Shown here piece after piece: positions 16,598 through 25,497 of a DNA stretch of 64,000 nt. Both the position numbers and the translations under genes were made by a program. The notes beneath the pieces were generated by a model. The model had not been told where the DNA came from. It saw nothing but the letters and a program-made list of their open reading frames with translations, and ran no database searches. Each line of letters starts with the position of its first letter. Position 1 is the first letter of the stretch. Origin of the DNA: Pseudomonas fragi. GTDB taxonomy: Bacteria > Pseudomonadota > Gammaproteobacteria > Pseudomonadales > Pseudomonadaceae. The DNA lies in contig NZ_LT629783.1 of NCBI RefSeq assembly GCF_900105835.1, forward strand, positions 310,001 to 374,000, read 5' to 3'.

Positions 16598-17680
16598 ATG
16601 GTCGATCAATTGCCGCCTGTGCGGCCCGTTCAACCCCCGTTGAGCCCTGCCAGCGTGCTGCTGCGTCTGACGGCGATTGGCGGGGTGGTGGCGGTTATCC
16701 TGGGCGGTTTTTACTACGTCAATGGCACGCTGGACCCCCAGCGGTTGAGGCCCGCCAAGTTGGTCAATGCACTGGAGCACAACAACGGCGTTTACCCCGG
16801 TTACCGGCGCAATCATGCCAAGGGCGTGTGCGTGGTGGGGTATTTCCAGGGCAGTGGTGCGGCGCAGGGCTTGTCCGTGGCCCAAGTGTTCGGCACCCAG
16901 CGCACCCCGGTGGTCGGACGGTTTGCCTTGCCCAGTGGCAACCCTTATGCGCCTGACAGCAGCGTGCCGATCCGCAGTTTTGCCCTGCGTTTTACCCAAG
17001 CCAACGGTCAGCAGTGGCGCACCGGGATGAACAGCATGCCGGTGTTCCCGGTGGGCACGCCCGAGGCGTTCTACCAGATGCTGCAAGCCGGTGCGCCAGA
17101 AGCGGCCACGGGCAAGCCTGCACCCGGGGCGATGCCTGCGTTTTTTGCGGCGCACCCTGAAACGGCGGCATTTTTGCAGTGGGTCAAGACGGCAAAACCG
17201 TCGGCCAGTTATGCCACTGAAAACTATAACGGGATCAATGCGTTTTATCTGGTCAACGCCGCCGGGCAACGTCAGGCGGTGCGCTGGGGAGTGGTGCCAT
17301 TGGGGCAGGATGCGCCAGGGGCAGCGGCGCCCGGCGATGCCGATTATCTGCAGCGGGACCTGGAAAAGCGTCTGGCGCAAGGGCCGTTGAAATGGCAGCT
17401 CAACCTGACATTGGCCGCGGCGGGTGACCCAATCAATGATGCCAGCCAGGCCTGGCCTGCGGGGCGCGAGGTGGTGAACGCGGGGACTTTGGTGCTGGAA
17501 AAGGCCCAGGCGCAAAACGACGGCGAATGCCGCGATATCAATTACGACCCGCTGATTTTGCCCAGTGGCATCGAGGGCTCGGCTGATCCGTTGCTGGCGG
17601 CACGTTCGGCGGCCTATGCCAGTTCCTATGTACGGCGTACCCGTGAAGTTGACCAGCTACCCAAGGAGCCACAACCATGA
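16598..17680 (+). CDS. Membrane-anchored catalase-family (SrpA-type) haem peroxidase
   Basis: 360 residues from the ATG at 16598 (GGAG site upstream; the longer frame back to 16499 runs through the promoter). A transmembrane anchor at ~20-41 (VLLRLTAIGGVVAVILGG) is followed by a minimal catalase core. The distal haem His is in NHAKGVCVVGYF (His73) and the proximal Tyr in RSAAYASSY near the C-terminus. The catalytic domain would face the periplasm. It is ~130 residues shorter than ordinary catalases, like other catalase-related peroxidases. It overlaps the cytochrome b561 gene by 4 bp, suggesting the pair passes electrons between membrane and haem peroxidase. Confidence 0.9.
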   Translation: MVDQLPPVRPVQPPLSPASVLLRLTAIGGVVAVILGGFYYVNGTLDPQRLRPAKLVNALEHNNGVYPGYRRNHAKGVCVVGYFQGSGAAQGLSVAQVFGTQRTPVVGRFALPSGNPYAPDSSVPIRSFALRFTQANGQQWRTGMNSMPVFPVGTPEAFYQMLQAGAPEAATGKPAPGAMPAFFAAHPETAAFLQWVKTAKPSASYATENYNGINAFYLVNAAGQRQAVRWGVVPLGQDAPGAAAPGDADYLQRDLEKRLAQGPLKWQLNLTLAAAGDPINDASQAWPAGREVVNAGTLVLEKAQAQNDGECRDINYDPLILPSGIEGSADPLLAARSAAYASSYVRRTREVDQLPKEPQP

Positions 17681-18216
17681 GCGCACCCACTTCGCATTTC
17701 GCCCCGCTGGCGCGCCTGCTGCACTGGCTGATGGCGCTGATGATTATTGCCATGCTGCTTATTGGCGCGGGCATGGCGGCTTCGGTGTCGCAGCGCCATG
17801 AGTGGCTGCTGGGTTTGCACAAGCCGTTGGGGATCGCCATTTTGTTGCTGGTGGTGGTGCGTTTGTTTGTGCGTTTTGCGACTCGTCAGCCGCCGTTGCC
17901 GGCGGATTTGCCTGCGGTGCAGGTGCTGGCGGCGAAGCTGTCGCATGTGTTGCTGTATGCCTTGATGTTTATTTTGCCGCTGGTGGGGTGGGCGATGATA
18001 TCGGCGGCGGGGGATCCGGTGATGTTGGGCAGTTCATGGCAGTTGCCGGGGGTTTTGCCTGCCAATGCGACGACGTTTGCCTTTTTGCGCAGAGCGCATA
18101 CCTATCTGGCGTATTTGCTGTTTTTTACCGTGCTGGCGCATTTGGCGGCCGCGCTGTTTCATGGCTGGGTCAGGCGCGACGGGGTGCTGCAGAGCATGGT
18201 GCGCGGCAAGGACTGA
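17677..18216 (+). CDS. Cytochrome b561 (prokaryotic b-type, four-helix)
   Basis: 179 residues, four transmembrane helices, with histidines placed for haem ligation (RLLHWLMAL, LLGLHKPLG, LAHLAAALFHGW). The ATG overlaps the catalase stop (ATGA). Such proteins take electrons from the quinone pool or superoxide. Next to a periplasm-facing haem peroxidase it is the likely reductant or partner. Confidence 0.92.
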   Translation: MSAPTSHFAPLARLLHWLMALMIIAMLLIGAGMAASVSQRHEWLLGLHKPLGIAILLLVVVRLFVRFATRQPPLPADLPAVQVLAAKLSHVLLYALMFILPLVGWAMISAAGDPVMLGSSWQLPGVLPANATTFAFLRRAHTYLAYLLFFTVLAHLAAALFHGWVRRDGVLQSMVRGKD

Positions 18217-18230
18217 GCTAAAGGCTCATT

Positions 18231-18315
18231 GTGGGAGCGGGCTTGCTCGCGATGGCATCACCACGGTTGGCCGGACAGACCGTAGCGCTTGCATCGCGAG
18301 CAAGCCCGCTCCCAC
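18231..18315. repeat. REP pair (classical Pseudomonas REP)
   Basis: GTGGGAGCGGGCTTGCTCG... at 18231-18253 and its exact inverted copy at 18293-18315, separated by 39 bp. It fills the gap between two convergent genes and may act as a transcription or mRNA-stability boundary. Confidence 0.92.
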
Positions 18316-18332
18316 AGGGGGAGTGAGTGGGT

Positions 18333-18920
18333 TCAGGTTTTTTTCATCACCGAGCCAAACAACTCCGACGCCAAAAACCGCTCCAGCCAGGCATTCAAAT
18401 GCGGCAACGGCGCTTGCGCAAACCACTCGCGATCAACATGGGCAAACTGCCGCACAAACGGCGCCAGGGCCACATCCACCAGGCTCAGCGCAGGCCCCGC
18501 AAGGTAAGGCGTATGCGCCAGCAAATCTTCCAGCCGCTGCAAATACCCGACACCCTGTGCCCGGTAGTGCTCCATCGGCTGCTCGGGGTAGCGGATGGCA
18601 TATTTGTAGCGGTCCAGCAGCACCTTGAAGACGCTGTCATTCGCCTCGATCAGCCCTGCGTGATCTGCTTGCAACCAGTTGTCCGGGTCATGTTGGCGCA
18701 ATGCCCAGTGCATGATCTCCAGGCTTTGCTCGATCACCCGACCATCAGCACACACCAGCACCGGCACCGTGCCCTTGGGCGAGGCAGCGAGCATTTCGGC
18801 CGGTTTGGCCTTGAGGCTGACCTCGACGATAGACAGCGGCACGCCGCTGTAACGCAAGGCCATGCGCGCTCGCATGGCATAGGGGCAGCGGCGGAAGGAA
18901 TACAGTACGTGTTCGTTCAT
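18333..18920 (-). CDS. Glutathione S-transferase-like protein
   Basis: 195 residues. An N-terminal thioredoxin fold has the motif RRCPYAMRAR (active Cys-Pro-Tyr-Ala) and PKGTVPVLV with its cis-Pro; the C-terminal domain is helical (residues ~85-190). It belongs to the YibF/Grx2-like GST group; the substrate is unknown. Its ATG overlaps the sbcC stop by 4 bp, so it is the last gene of a long minus-strand run. Confidence 0.88.
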   Translation of the reverse strand: MNEHVLYSFRRCPYAMRARMALRYSGVPLSIVEVSLKAKPAEMLAASPKGTVPVLVCADGRVIEQSLEIMHWALRQHDPDNWLQADHAGLIEANDSVFKVLLDRYKYAIRYPEQPMEHYRAQGVGYLQRLEDLLAHTPYLAGPALSLVDVALAPFVRQFAHVDREWFAQAPLPHLNAWLERFLASELFGSVMKKT

Positions 18921-21900
18921 TTCACCTCCACGGTGCTCAAACCGTTGCCCTGGCGCTGCACCTGGATTTGCACCGGAATACGCTCGTGCATTTCCTGCAC
19001 ATGGGAAATCACCCCGACCTTGCGCCCTTGGGCCTGCAAGCCGTCCAGGGCATCCATCGCCAGTTGCAGCGACTCGGGGTCAAGGCTGCCAAAGCCCTCG
19101 TCGATAAACAGCGATTCGATTTTCAGGGTGCTGGAGGCCATCGACGCCAGCCCCAGGGCCAGGGCCAGCGATACCAGGAAAGTTTCGCCCCCCGACAGTG
19201 AATGCACCGAGCGCAGTTCGTCGCCCATTTCGGTGTCCATCACCAGCAGGCCCAGCATGCTGCCGCCGCGCTTGAGGCGGTAGCGACGGACCAGCTGGCG
19301 CAGTTGCGCATTGGCGTGATGCACCAGCAGGTCGAGGTTGTAGGCCTGGGCGATTTTGCGGAATTTGTCGCCTGTGCCCGAACCGATCAGTTCACTGAGG
19401 CGCGCCCAGCGCTGCCATTGGTCATAGGTCTGGCTGATGCGTTGGCTCAGGGCCTGATTGGCCTGCTGGCGACGCTGGTCTTCGCTTTGCCGGGCGCGCA
19501 GTTCGGCACACAGTTGCTCGCTGGCGGCCAGTTGGGCGTGCACTGCCACAAGGGCGCTGTCGAGGGCTTCGGCGTCCAGGTTGCCGTTGGCCAGTGCTTG
19601 ATGCCGGGCCAGGCGCTCTTCGCGCTCTTGCAGCAGTACACGGCCCTGTTCGACCGCTTTTTCACTGTGTTGCAGCTGCAGGCGCAGTTTGCGAACCTGT
19701 TCGTCATCCTGGGCCAGCAGCTGTTGCAAGCGCTGGTCATCAAGCTCGCCGTGTTGCGCGCGCCAATGTTGGAGCAGGGCGCTGAGGTTGCCGTGTTCCT
19801 GTTGCAGGGCCTGCAGGCGGGCTTGCCCGGCCTTGAGTTCGGCAGCCAGTTGCAGCTGCTGGTTGGCGCAGGCTTGCAGGGCTTGCTCGGCCCGGGCCTG
19901 GGCTGTACGCGTGTGTTCGAGCGCATGCTCCAGGGCCTGCTGCCAGTGTTCGGCGCTGGGGAAGTCGCCCAGTAACTGCTTGAGGGTGTGCTGGCTGGCC
20001 TGGTGCTGTGCGCTCAGTTCGCCAAGCGAGCTTTGCAGGGTCTCCAGTTCCTTGCGGCGGCTGGCTTGCTGGTACTGCTCACGCTCGATGCTGCTGGTTC
20101 GCTCCAGCTGTTCGGCCTGTTCGTCGCGCTGCTGGTCGAGTTGGGCCACGCGCTCAGCCACTTGCTGGTCGAGGGCCATAAAGCAGGCCGAGGCGTTATC
20201 GCGCAGGGCCGTGAGGGTGGCCGCGGGCAAGAGGCTGGCAAACGCGGTGAGTTCGTCCTCAAGGCGCTGGCTGTCGGCATTCAGATGGGCTTGCTGCTCG
20301 CTCAGCTGTTGGCTCGCAAGTGTGCTGGCTTCGGTGCAGCGCTGCACTTGCTGTTGCAGGTGGGCCGCTTCCTTTTGCAGGGCCAGCAGCGCGTTCTGGC
20401 GTTGCTCGTCCTGGGTAATGCTGTGTTGCAGCTGGCTCAGGCGCAGGGCCAGCCACGGCTCGCGCTTGTCCGGCGCCTGGGCCAGCCATTGTGGGTACAG
20501 CGGGTGGGCTTCAAGGCTCGGGGCCAGGGCCTGTTGCTCTTGATGGATACGCTCCTGCTGCTGCAAAAACTCTTTTTGCTGGGCAATCAGGCCGCCGACT
20601 TTTTCCCGCAACTGGGCCAGGGTTTCCTTGAGCCCGTCGACCACTGCGCGGGCATTGGTCTCTTCCTGTTCATCGTGACGGCTGAGGCTGTGCAGCAAGG
20701 CTTCGGGCTGATGATAGGGGTGCTCGGCACTGCCGCACACCGGGCAGGGCTGGTCGTCCTGCAACTGCCCGCGCAGTTCTTCGACGCTGGCACTGCGGGC
20801 CAGGCGCTGGCGCTCCAGCAGTTGGCGGGTGACCTGCAAGGTTTGCTCGGCCTTCTCAAGTTCGGCCTTGGCCTGAATGCCTTGCTGGCTCAGGCGCTCG
20901 CGTTCCTGCTGCACGCTGTGTTGCTTGGCTTGCAGCTCCTGCAGGCGCGTATCGAGGGCCTGCTGGCTGCTGCACAAACGCTGTAAGTCTTCAAAGGCGC
21001 GCTGTTGCTGGCGGTTGTCGTTGAGCAGGCTGCCCAGGGTCTGGATCTGTTCGTTGACCGCATGGGGTTCGGCGCCGGCTTCCTGAAACAGGATTTCCAG
21101 GCTGTTGCGCAGTTCGGTGAGTTGTTGCGCAGCCTGTTGGGCACGCTGCTCAAGGCCGGGCAGTTCCTTGCGCCCGGTGCTGAGGTTATTGCTTAGCCGC
21201 ACCAGTTGCTGAAGCCTTGGCCGGTAGGCATCCCAGGCGCTGGCCAGGGGGGCCAGTTCGCTGCTGCGTTCAAGCTGCGCGGCAATGTGCGCAAGGCGTT
21301 GGCTGCCTTGTTGCTGGCGCTCGAGCAGGGCGTTGAGGGCCTGCTGCCCCTGGTTGCAGGCCTGCTCGGCCTGCTGCTGCAGGGCTTGCTGGGTGTTGAG
21401 GGTTTGGGTCAGGCGCGCGAGGTTGGCCTGCTCCAGCAGGGCTTGCTGCACCCGCGGTGCCGCTTCCCGTTGCTCGGCCTGCGCCTGGGTGGCCGCCAGT
21501 TTGGCCTGGTGCAGTTCGGCTTCCAGCTGGGCCTGGTGCTGGCCCAGTTCGGTTTGTAGCTGCAAATACCCGTTGATCTGCTCTGCCAGCGGGCTCAGTT
21601 GCGCATTGAGTTCGGCGAGGCGGGCGAACTGATGGCGCTGCGGCGCCAGTTGCTCCAGCAGATGCAGGGTCTGGCGCTGTTCGGCCTGGCTGTCGTACAG
21701 GGCTTGGGCCTGCTGCAACTGGTCGGCTGCATGCTGTCGTTGTTCTTGCAGCTCGTTCAGGGTCTTGAGCCAGCTGTGTTGTTGTTCCAGCTGCTTGAGC
21801 TGGCCTTGCTGGTCTTTTAATTGCTGCTGCGCCAGGGTGAAGCGCTGATCCAGTTCGGCGCGGGCCTCGGGCTCCAGAGGGGTGACGCCGACGGCCTGGT

Positions 21901-22558
21901 CCTGCAGCAGCTTGTGCGCGTCCTTGGCTTCCTTGGCCTTGTCGAATGCGCGCTTGCCCAGGCGGGTGTAGAGGGCGGTGTCAGTGAGTTTCTCCAGCAG
22001 TTCGCTGCGTTCGTTGTCATCGGCTTTGAGAAAGGCGCTGAACTCGCTCTGGGCCAGCATCACGGCACGGGTGAACTGTTCGAAGTTCAAGCCCAGGCGT
22101 GCTTCGAGCTGGACCTTGTAATCCCCTTTCTGGCTGGCCAGCAGTTGGTCGCTGTCCAGGTCACGCAGGCTCTGGCGGCTGGCCTGCAGTTTGCCGGTGG
22201 CCTTTTCGCGGGCGCGGTTGGCTTCCCAGCGGGCGCGGTAGCGGCGCCCGTCGATGCCGACAAAGTCGACTTCGGCATAGCCCTCACCGGTGCCACGGCG
22301 CAGCAGGGTGCGCGGGTCGCCGGTGGCAATCTCGCCGTCAGCATCCGGAACCTTGGCATCGCGGCCGGTGTTGTTCAGCCGTGGCACGGCGCCAAACAGG
22401 GCCAGGCACAGGGCGTCGAGCAGGGTGCTTTTGCCGGCGCCGGTGGGGCCGGTGATGGCGAACAGCCCGGCGCTGGCCAGGGGCTCGGCGGTAAAGTCCA
22501 GCTCGAAGGGGCCGGCCAGGGAGGCGAGGTTTTTCAGGCGGATGGCGAGGATTTTCAT
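18917..22558 (-). CDS. sbcC: Exonuclease subunit SbcC (Rad50-like ATPase)
   Basis: 1213 residues, somewhat longer than the 1048-residue E. coli SbcC. Walker A GPTGAGKST is at ~37-45. Two long coiled coils, very rich in Gln/Leu/Glu/Ala, flank a zinc hook CPVCGSAEH near residue 602. The signature LSGGETFLVSLALALGL and Walker B LFIDEGFGSLD lie near the C-terminus. With SbcD it forms the ATP-dependent nuclease that cuts hairpins and processes blocked DNA ends. Its start overlaps the sbcD stop. Confidence 0.97.
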   Translation of the reverse strand: MKILAIRLKNLASLAGPFELDFTAEPLASAGLFAITGPTGAGKSTLLDALCLALFGAVPRLNNTGRDAKVPDADGEIATGDPRTLLRRGTGEGYAEVDFVGIDGRRYRARWEANRAREKATGKLQASRQSLRDLDSDQLLASQKGDYKVQLEARLGLNFEQFTRAVMLAQSEFSAFLKADDNERSELLEKLTDTALYTRLGKRAFDKAKEAKDAHKLLQDQAVGVTPLEPEARAELDQRFTLAQQQLKDQQGQLKQLEQQHSWLKTLNELQEQRQHAADQLQQAQALYDSQAEQRQTLHLLEQLAPQRHQFARLAELNAQLSPLAEQINGYLQLQTELGQHQAQLEAELHQAKLAATQAQAEQREAAPRVQQALLEQANLARLTQTLNTQQALQQQAEQACNQGQQALNALLERQQQGSQRLAHIAAQLERSSELAPLASAWDAYRPRLQQLVRLSNNLSTGRKELPGLEQRAQQAAQQLTELRNSLEILFQEAGAEPHAVNEQIQTLGSLLNDNRQQQRAFEDLQRLCSSQQALDTRLQELQAKQHSVQQERERLSQQGIQAKAELEKAEQTLQVTRQLLERQRLARSASVEELRGQLQDDQPCPVCGSAEHPYHQPEALLHSLSRHDEQEETNARAVVDGLKETLAQLREKVGGLIAQQKEFLQQQERIHQEQQALAPSLEAHPLYPQWLAQAPDKREPWLALRLSQLQHSITQDEQRQNALLALQKEAAHLQQQVQRCTEASTLASQQLSEQQAHLNADSQRLEDELTAFASLLPAATLTALRDNASACFMALDQQVAERVAQLDQQRDEQAEQLERTSSIEREQYQQASRRKELETLQSSLGELSAQHQASQHTLKQLLGDFPSAEHWQQALEHALEHTRTAQARAEQALQACANQQLQLAAELKAGQARLQALQQEHGNLSALLQHWRAQHGELDDQRLQQLLAQDDEQVRKLRLQLQHSEKAVEQGRVLLQEREERLARHQALANGNLDAEALDSALVAVHAQLAASEQLCAELRARQSEDQRRQQANQALSQRISQTYDQWQRWARLSELIGSGTGDKFRKIAQAYNLDLLVHHANAQLRQLVRRYRLKRGGSMLGLLVMDTEMGDELRSVHSLSGGETFLVSLALALGLASMASSTLKIESLFIDEGFGSLDPESLQLAMDALDGLQAQGRKVGVISHVQEMHERIPVQIQVQRQGNGLSTVEVK

Positions 22559-23796
22559 GGCTGTTCACCTTCCTGCTGGACTTCCTGCAGCAGCACGGCA
22601 AAGTCCTTGAGGGTCTGTTCGTCGGCTTCGCTGCCGTAGTTTTCCTGCCAGGCGCGGCTGAACAGCTCCTGGGGGCTGAGCTGGTCGAGTTCGATCAGGC
22701 GCGTGCCGTCGTCATCGTCGCGGCCGGCGCTGCCGGCGTACTCGGCGCCAATGCGGACCAGGCGCACGGATTTACCCTGCAAGGCGGTTTCGATCTGCTG
22801 GCGCAGGTCAGGCTGCGGCTCATCGAGCTTGACCCGCACCTCCAGCCAGGGCTGGCGCTGCAGGTCGGCAAGCAGGTCGATATCCGCCAGTTCAGCCAGT
22901 TGCGCAAGCACGTCGGCCAGGGGCAGCGGGCCGATGCGCTGCAGGTTGACTGCGCGGGGGATCAGGCGCGATTCAACGCTGACCAGGGTTTCGCCCTTGA
23001 GGGTGACATCGAGGATCTGGTGCTGGTAGCCGATTTCCGAGAAGGACAACGGGATCGGCGAGCCGCAATAGCGGATGCGTTCTTCGCCATTGACCCGCTG
23101 CGGCTTGTGCAAATGGCCCAGGGCGACGTAGCTGATATCGGGGCCAAACAGGCTGGCGGGCAGGGCCTCGGCATTGCCGATAATCAGGCTGCGTTCGGAA
23201 TCTTCGCTGACAGAGCCACCGGCCATATGGGCGTGGCTGATGGCAATCAGCGCCTGGCCCTTCTTGCGCTTGGCATTGGCGGCCTCGATCAGCCACTCAT
23301 GGACCTGGCCGATACCGCGCAGGTAGTCATCCCCCAGGTGCGCGCCGGTGACTTCGGCCGGGCGCAAAAACGGCAGCGCCAGGCACCAGGCGGCAATCTT
23401 GCCCTTGGCGTCGGGCAGGGGGATGAGCAGGCGTTCGGCATCGAGCTGGCCGTCGTCAAGCCACAATACCCGGCCCAGGGCATGGGTGCGCAAACGGCGC
23501 ATCAAGGGCCCGGGCAGTTCGATCCGTGAGCCGGAGTCGTGGTTGCCGGCGATCATCACGATGGTCAGCTTGGGCTGTTGTTCGTGAGCACTGACGATAA
23601 AGTCGTAGAGCCGCTCCTGGGCCTTCACCGGCGGGTTGACGGTGTCGAAGATGTCCCCGGCAATCAGTAGCACATCGGGTTGCTCGCTGGCCAGTTGGGC
23701 CAGCAGCCAAGTGAGAAAACAGGCGTGCTCGAAGTCGCGGTCCTGGCCGTGGAGGTTTTGCCCCAGGTGCCAGTCGGAAGTGTGAAACAGGCGCAT
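22555..23796 (-). CDS. sbcD: Exonuclease subunit SbcD (Mre11-like)
   Basis: 413 residues from MRLFHTSDWHLGQNLHGQDR; the frame extends to 23862 but family proteins begin here. Metallophosphoesterase motifs appear in order: TSDWHLG, AGDIFDT, AGNHDSG, SHAHMAGG and GHLHKPQ. It is the catalytic half of SbcCD. It follows batD after 66 bp, which is the only real gap besides moxR/DUF58 in this run. Confidence 0.97.
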   Translation of the reverse strand: MRLFHTSDWHLGQNLHGQDRDFEHACFLTWLLAQLASEQPDVLLIAGDIFDTVNPPVKAQERLYDFIVSAHEQQPKLTIVMIAGNHDSGSRIELPGPLMRRLRTHALGRVLWLDDGQLDAERLLIPLPDAKGKIAAWCLALPFLRPAEVTGAHLGDDYLRGIGQVHEWLIEAANAKRKKGQALIAISHAHMAGGSVSEDSERSLIIGNAEALPASLFGPDISYVALGHLHKPQRVNGEERIRYCGSPIPLSFSEIGYQHQILDVTLKGETLVSVESRLIPRAVNLQRIGPLPLADVLAQLAELADIDLLADLQRQPWLEVRVKLDEPQPDLRQQIETALQGKSVRLVRIGAEYAGSAGRDDDDGTRLIELDQLSPQELFSRAWQENYGSEADEQTLKDFAVLLQEVQQEGEQP

Positions 23797-23862
23797 AACA
23801 GGATCCGTTTGAAAATGGGCTGGCAACCCGCTCGCTCGGGCGGGCACGGGTTGCCTGGGCAA

Positions 23863-25497
23863 TTATTTGGGGTAGAGCGGCGGCAGGCTGCTGGGTTCGC
23901 TGGCGGCGTCTTGCTCACGCTCGGTGGCAGGAATGCTGCGAATGGCTTTCCACAGCTCCTCGCCTTGCCAGTACTGGCCGGTTTCGCTGTAGAGCGCGCC
24001 ATTGAGGCCGTCGAGGGCATCGGACAGCGGCACAAAGCGCGCCGCCATGTCGGCCAGGGTTTCCGGCTGTTGCCGCGCCCAGGCATCCAGGGCCTGGCGG
24101 GTGGCCTGGGGGTCGTTGGCCAGGCTGGCGCGCTTGAGGTCGTCGAGCAAGCTGCGCGGGCTTGGCCCGGTTTGCGCGGCACGCGAGATCGCCGGTTGCC
24201 AGCGCGCACGCCACCACAGGGCCAGGCTCGCCAGGGTGGTACAGGCGAGCAGCAGGGTGCTGAGCTGCCAGAGCCACAGCGATGACGCTTCGTTGAATGC
24301 CGTCGGCGTACCGCTGGCGGGGGTGTCCACGGTCTGGTTGGGGTTGGCCGCTGCCAGCAGGGTACGGGCCGGCAGGTAGGTGTGCTCCAGATGGTCTTCG
24401 TGGGTGTTCCACCACACCACTTCGACGGCGGGCAGTTCGATTTGCCCGACCCGGGTCGGCACCAGGGCTTCACGCTCCTCGCGACTGCCGATCAGGCCAT
24501 TTTCGGTTACCTGGTTGCTCAATTGCGGCAAGTCGGGGTAGCGCCGCAGGCCGTTGACGTCGGTGGCGGGCAGGGGCGGTAACTGGGCGCTGGACAGGCC
24601 TTCGGCCTTGAGGGTCAGGGTGCGGGTCAGGGACTCCCCGACCATGGTGTGGTCAGGCTCGGGGTTCCAGGTTTCGCTCAGGCTCAGGCTGCGCGCCGGC
24701 AACCAGGGGGCATTGGCCGGCCAGGTGTCGGGTTTGGGCAAGACGCTCAACGGTATTTCGGCGGATGTCACATGCACCATCTTGCCCGGTTTCGGCCCAA
24801 GGGGGGCCGGGGCGCTGGCTTGCTGGCTGTCAACCTGGGTGGCGCTGAAGGTTTGCGCCGGGATGATCAGCTCGCCGCTGCGCTGCGGGTAAATACCGTA
24901 GCGGCGTTCGATTACACCGTGGCGTACGCCGTTGATCAGTTTTTCATAGGTGCGCGACTCGCCCAGTTGCTCGACGATGGCGTCGTCCAGGTGCAGGGTG
25001 GTCAGGCTGCTGTCGTCGTACAGCGCCACGGAGTGGTAGATGCGCAGGGTCAGCAAGGCCTGGGCCTGCACATAAACACTGGGCTGGTCGAGGCTGGCTT
25101 CGATAAATACCGGGGCCAGTGCGTTGTCGCTGGCCACGCTCTGGGTCACGGTGAGGGTGATCGGCTGGCTGTGGTAGTCGCCGACTTGCAGCGACGGGAT
25201 GATCACCGTGCCGGTCTGTTTGGGTTGCAGGGTGATCATCCAGCGCGTGGTGCCCTTGTTGTCGTCGCTGAGGCTGTTGAGCTGGTTGACCTGGCGGGTG
25301 CCGCGCACTTCAAACAGGCCGTCCAGCGGCGCCAGGTCGGGTTTGCCGAACTGGGTGACGTCGTCGGATTCCAGGGTCAGTTCAACGGTTTCCCCGGAGT
25401 TGAGCTGGTCGCGGTCAACGCTGGCGACCAGGCCCAGGGCGTGCGCCGGCAAGGTCCAGCAACACAGCAAAAGAAGCAAAACACAGAGGCGGTTCAT
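23863..25497 (-). CDS. batD: BatD-family protein
   Basis: 544 residues from MNRLCVLLLLLCCWTLPAHA, a Sec signal. Large periplasmic beta-rich domains (~25-400) are typical of BatD (oxygen tolerance). One transmembrane helix follows near residues 415-440 (SSLWLWQLSTLLLACTTLASL), then a short cytoplasmic tail. It overlaps the batB/C stop by 4 bp. Bat proteins form an envelope complex with the MoxR ATPase; the exact function is unsettled. Confidence 0.9.
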   Translation of the reverse strand: MNRLCVLLLLLCCWTLPAHALGLVASVDRDQLNSGETVELTLESDDVTQFGKPDLAPLDGLFEVRGTRQVNQLNSLSDDNKGTTRWMITLQPKQTGTVIIPSLQVGDYHSQPITLTVTQSVASDNALAPVFIEASLDQPSVYVQAQALLTLRIYHSVALYDDSSLTTLHLDDAIVEQLGESRTYEKLINGVRHGVIERRYGIYPQRSGELIIPAQTFSATQVDSQQASAPAPLGPKPGKMVHVTSAEIPLSVLPKPDTWPANAPWLPARSLSLSETWNPEPDHTMVGESLTRTLTLKAEGLSSAQLPPLPATDVNGLRRYPDLPQLSNQVTENGLIGSREEREALVPTRVGQIELPAVEVVWWNTHEDHLEHTYLPARTLLAAANPNQTVDTPASGTPTAFNEASSLWLWQLSTLLLACTTLASLALWWRARWQPAISRAAQTGPSPRSLLDDLKRASLANDPQATRQALDAWARQQPETLADMAARFVPLSDALDGLNGALYSETGQYWQGEELWKAIRSIPATEREQDAASEPSSLPPLYPK

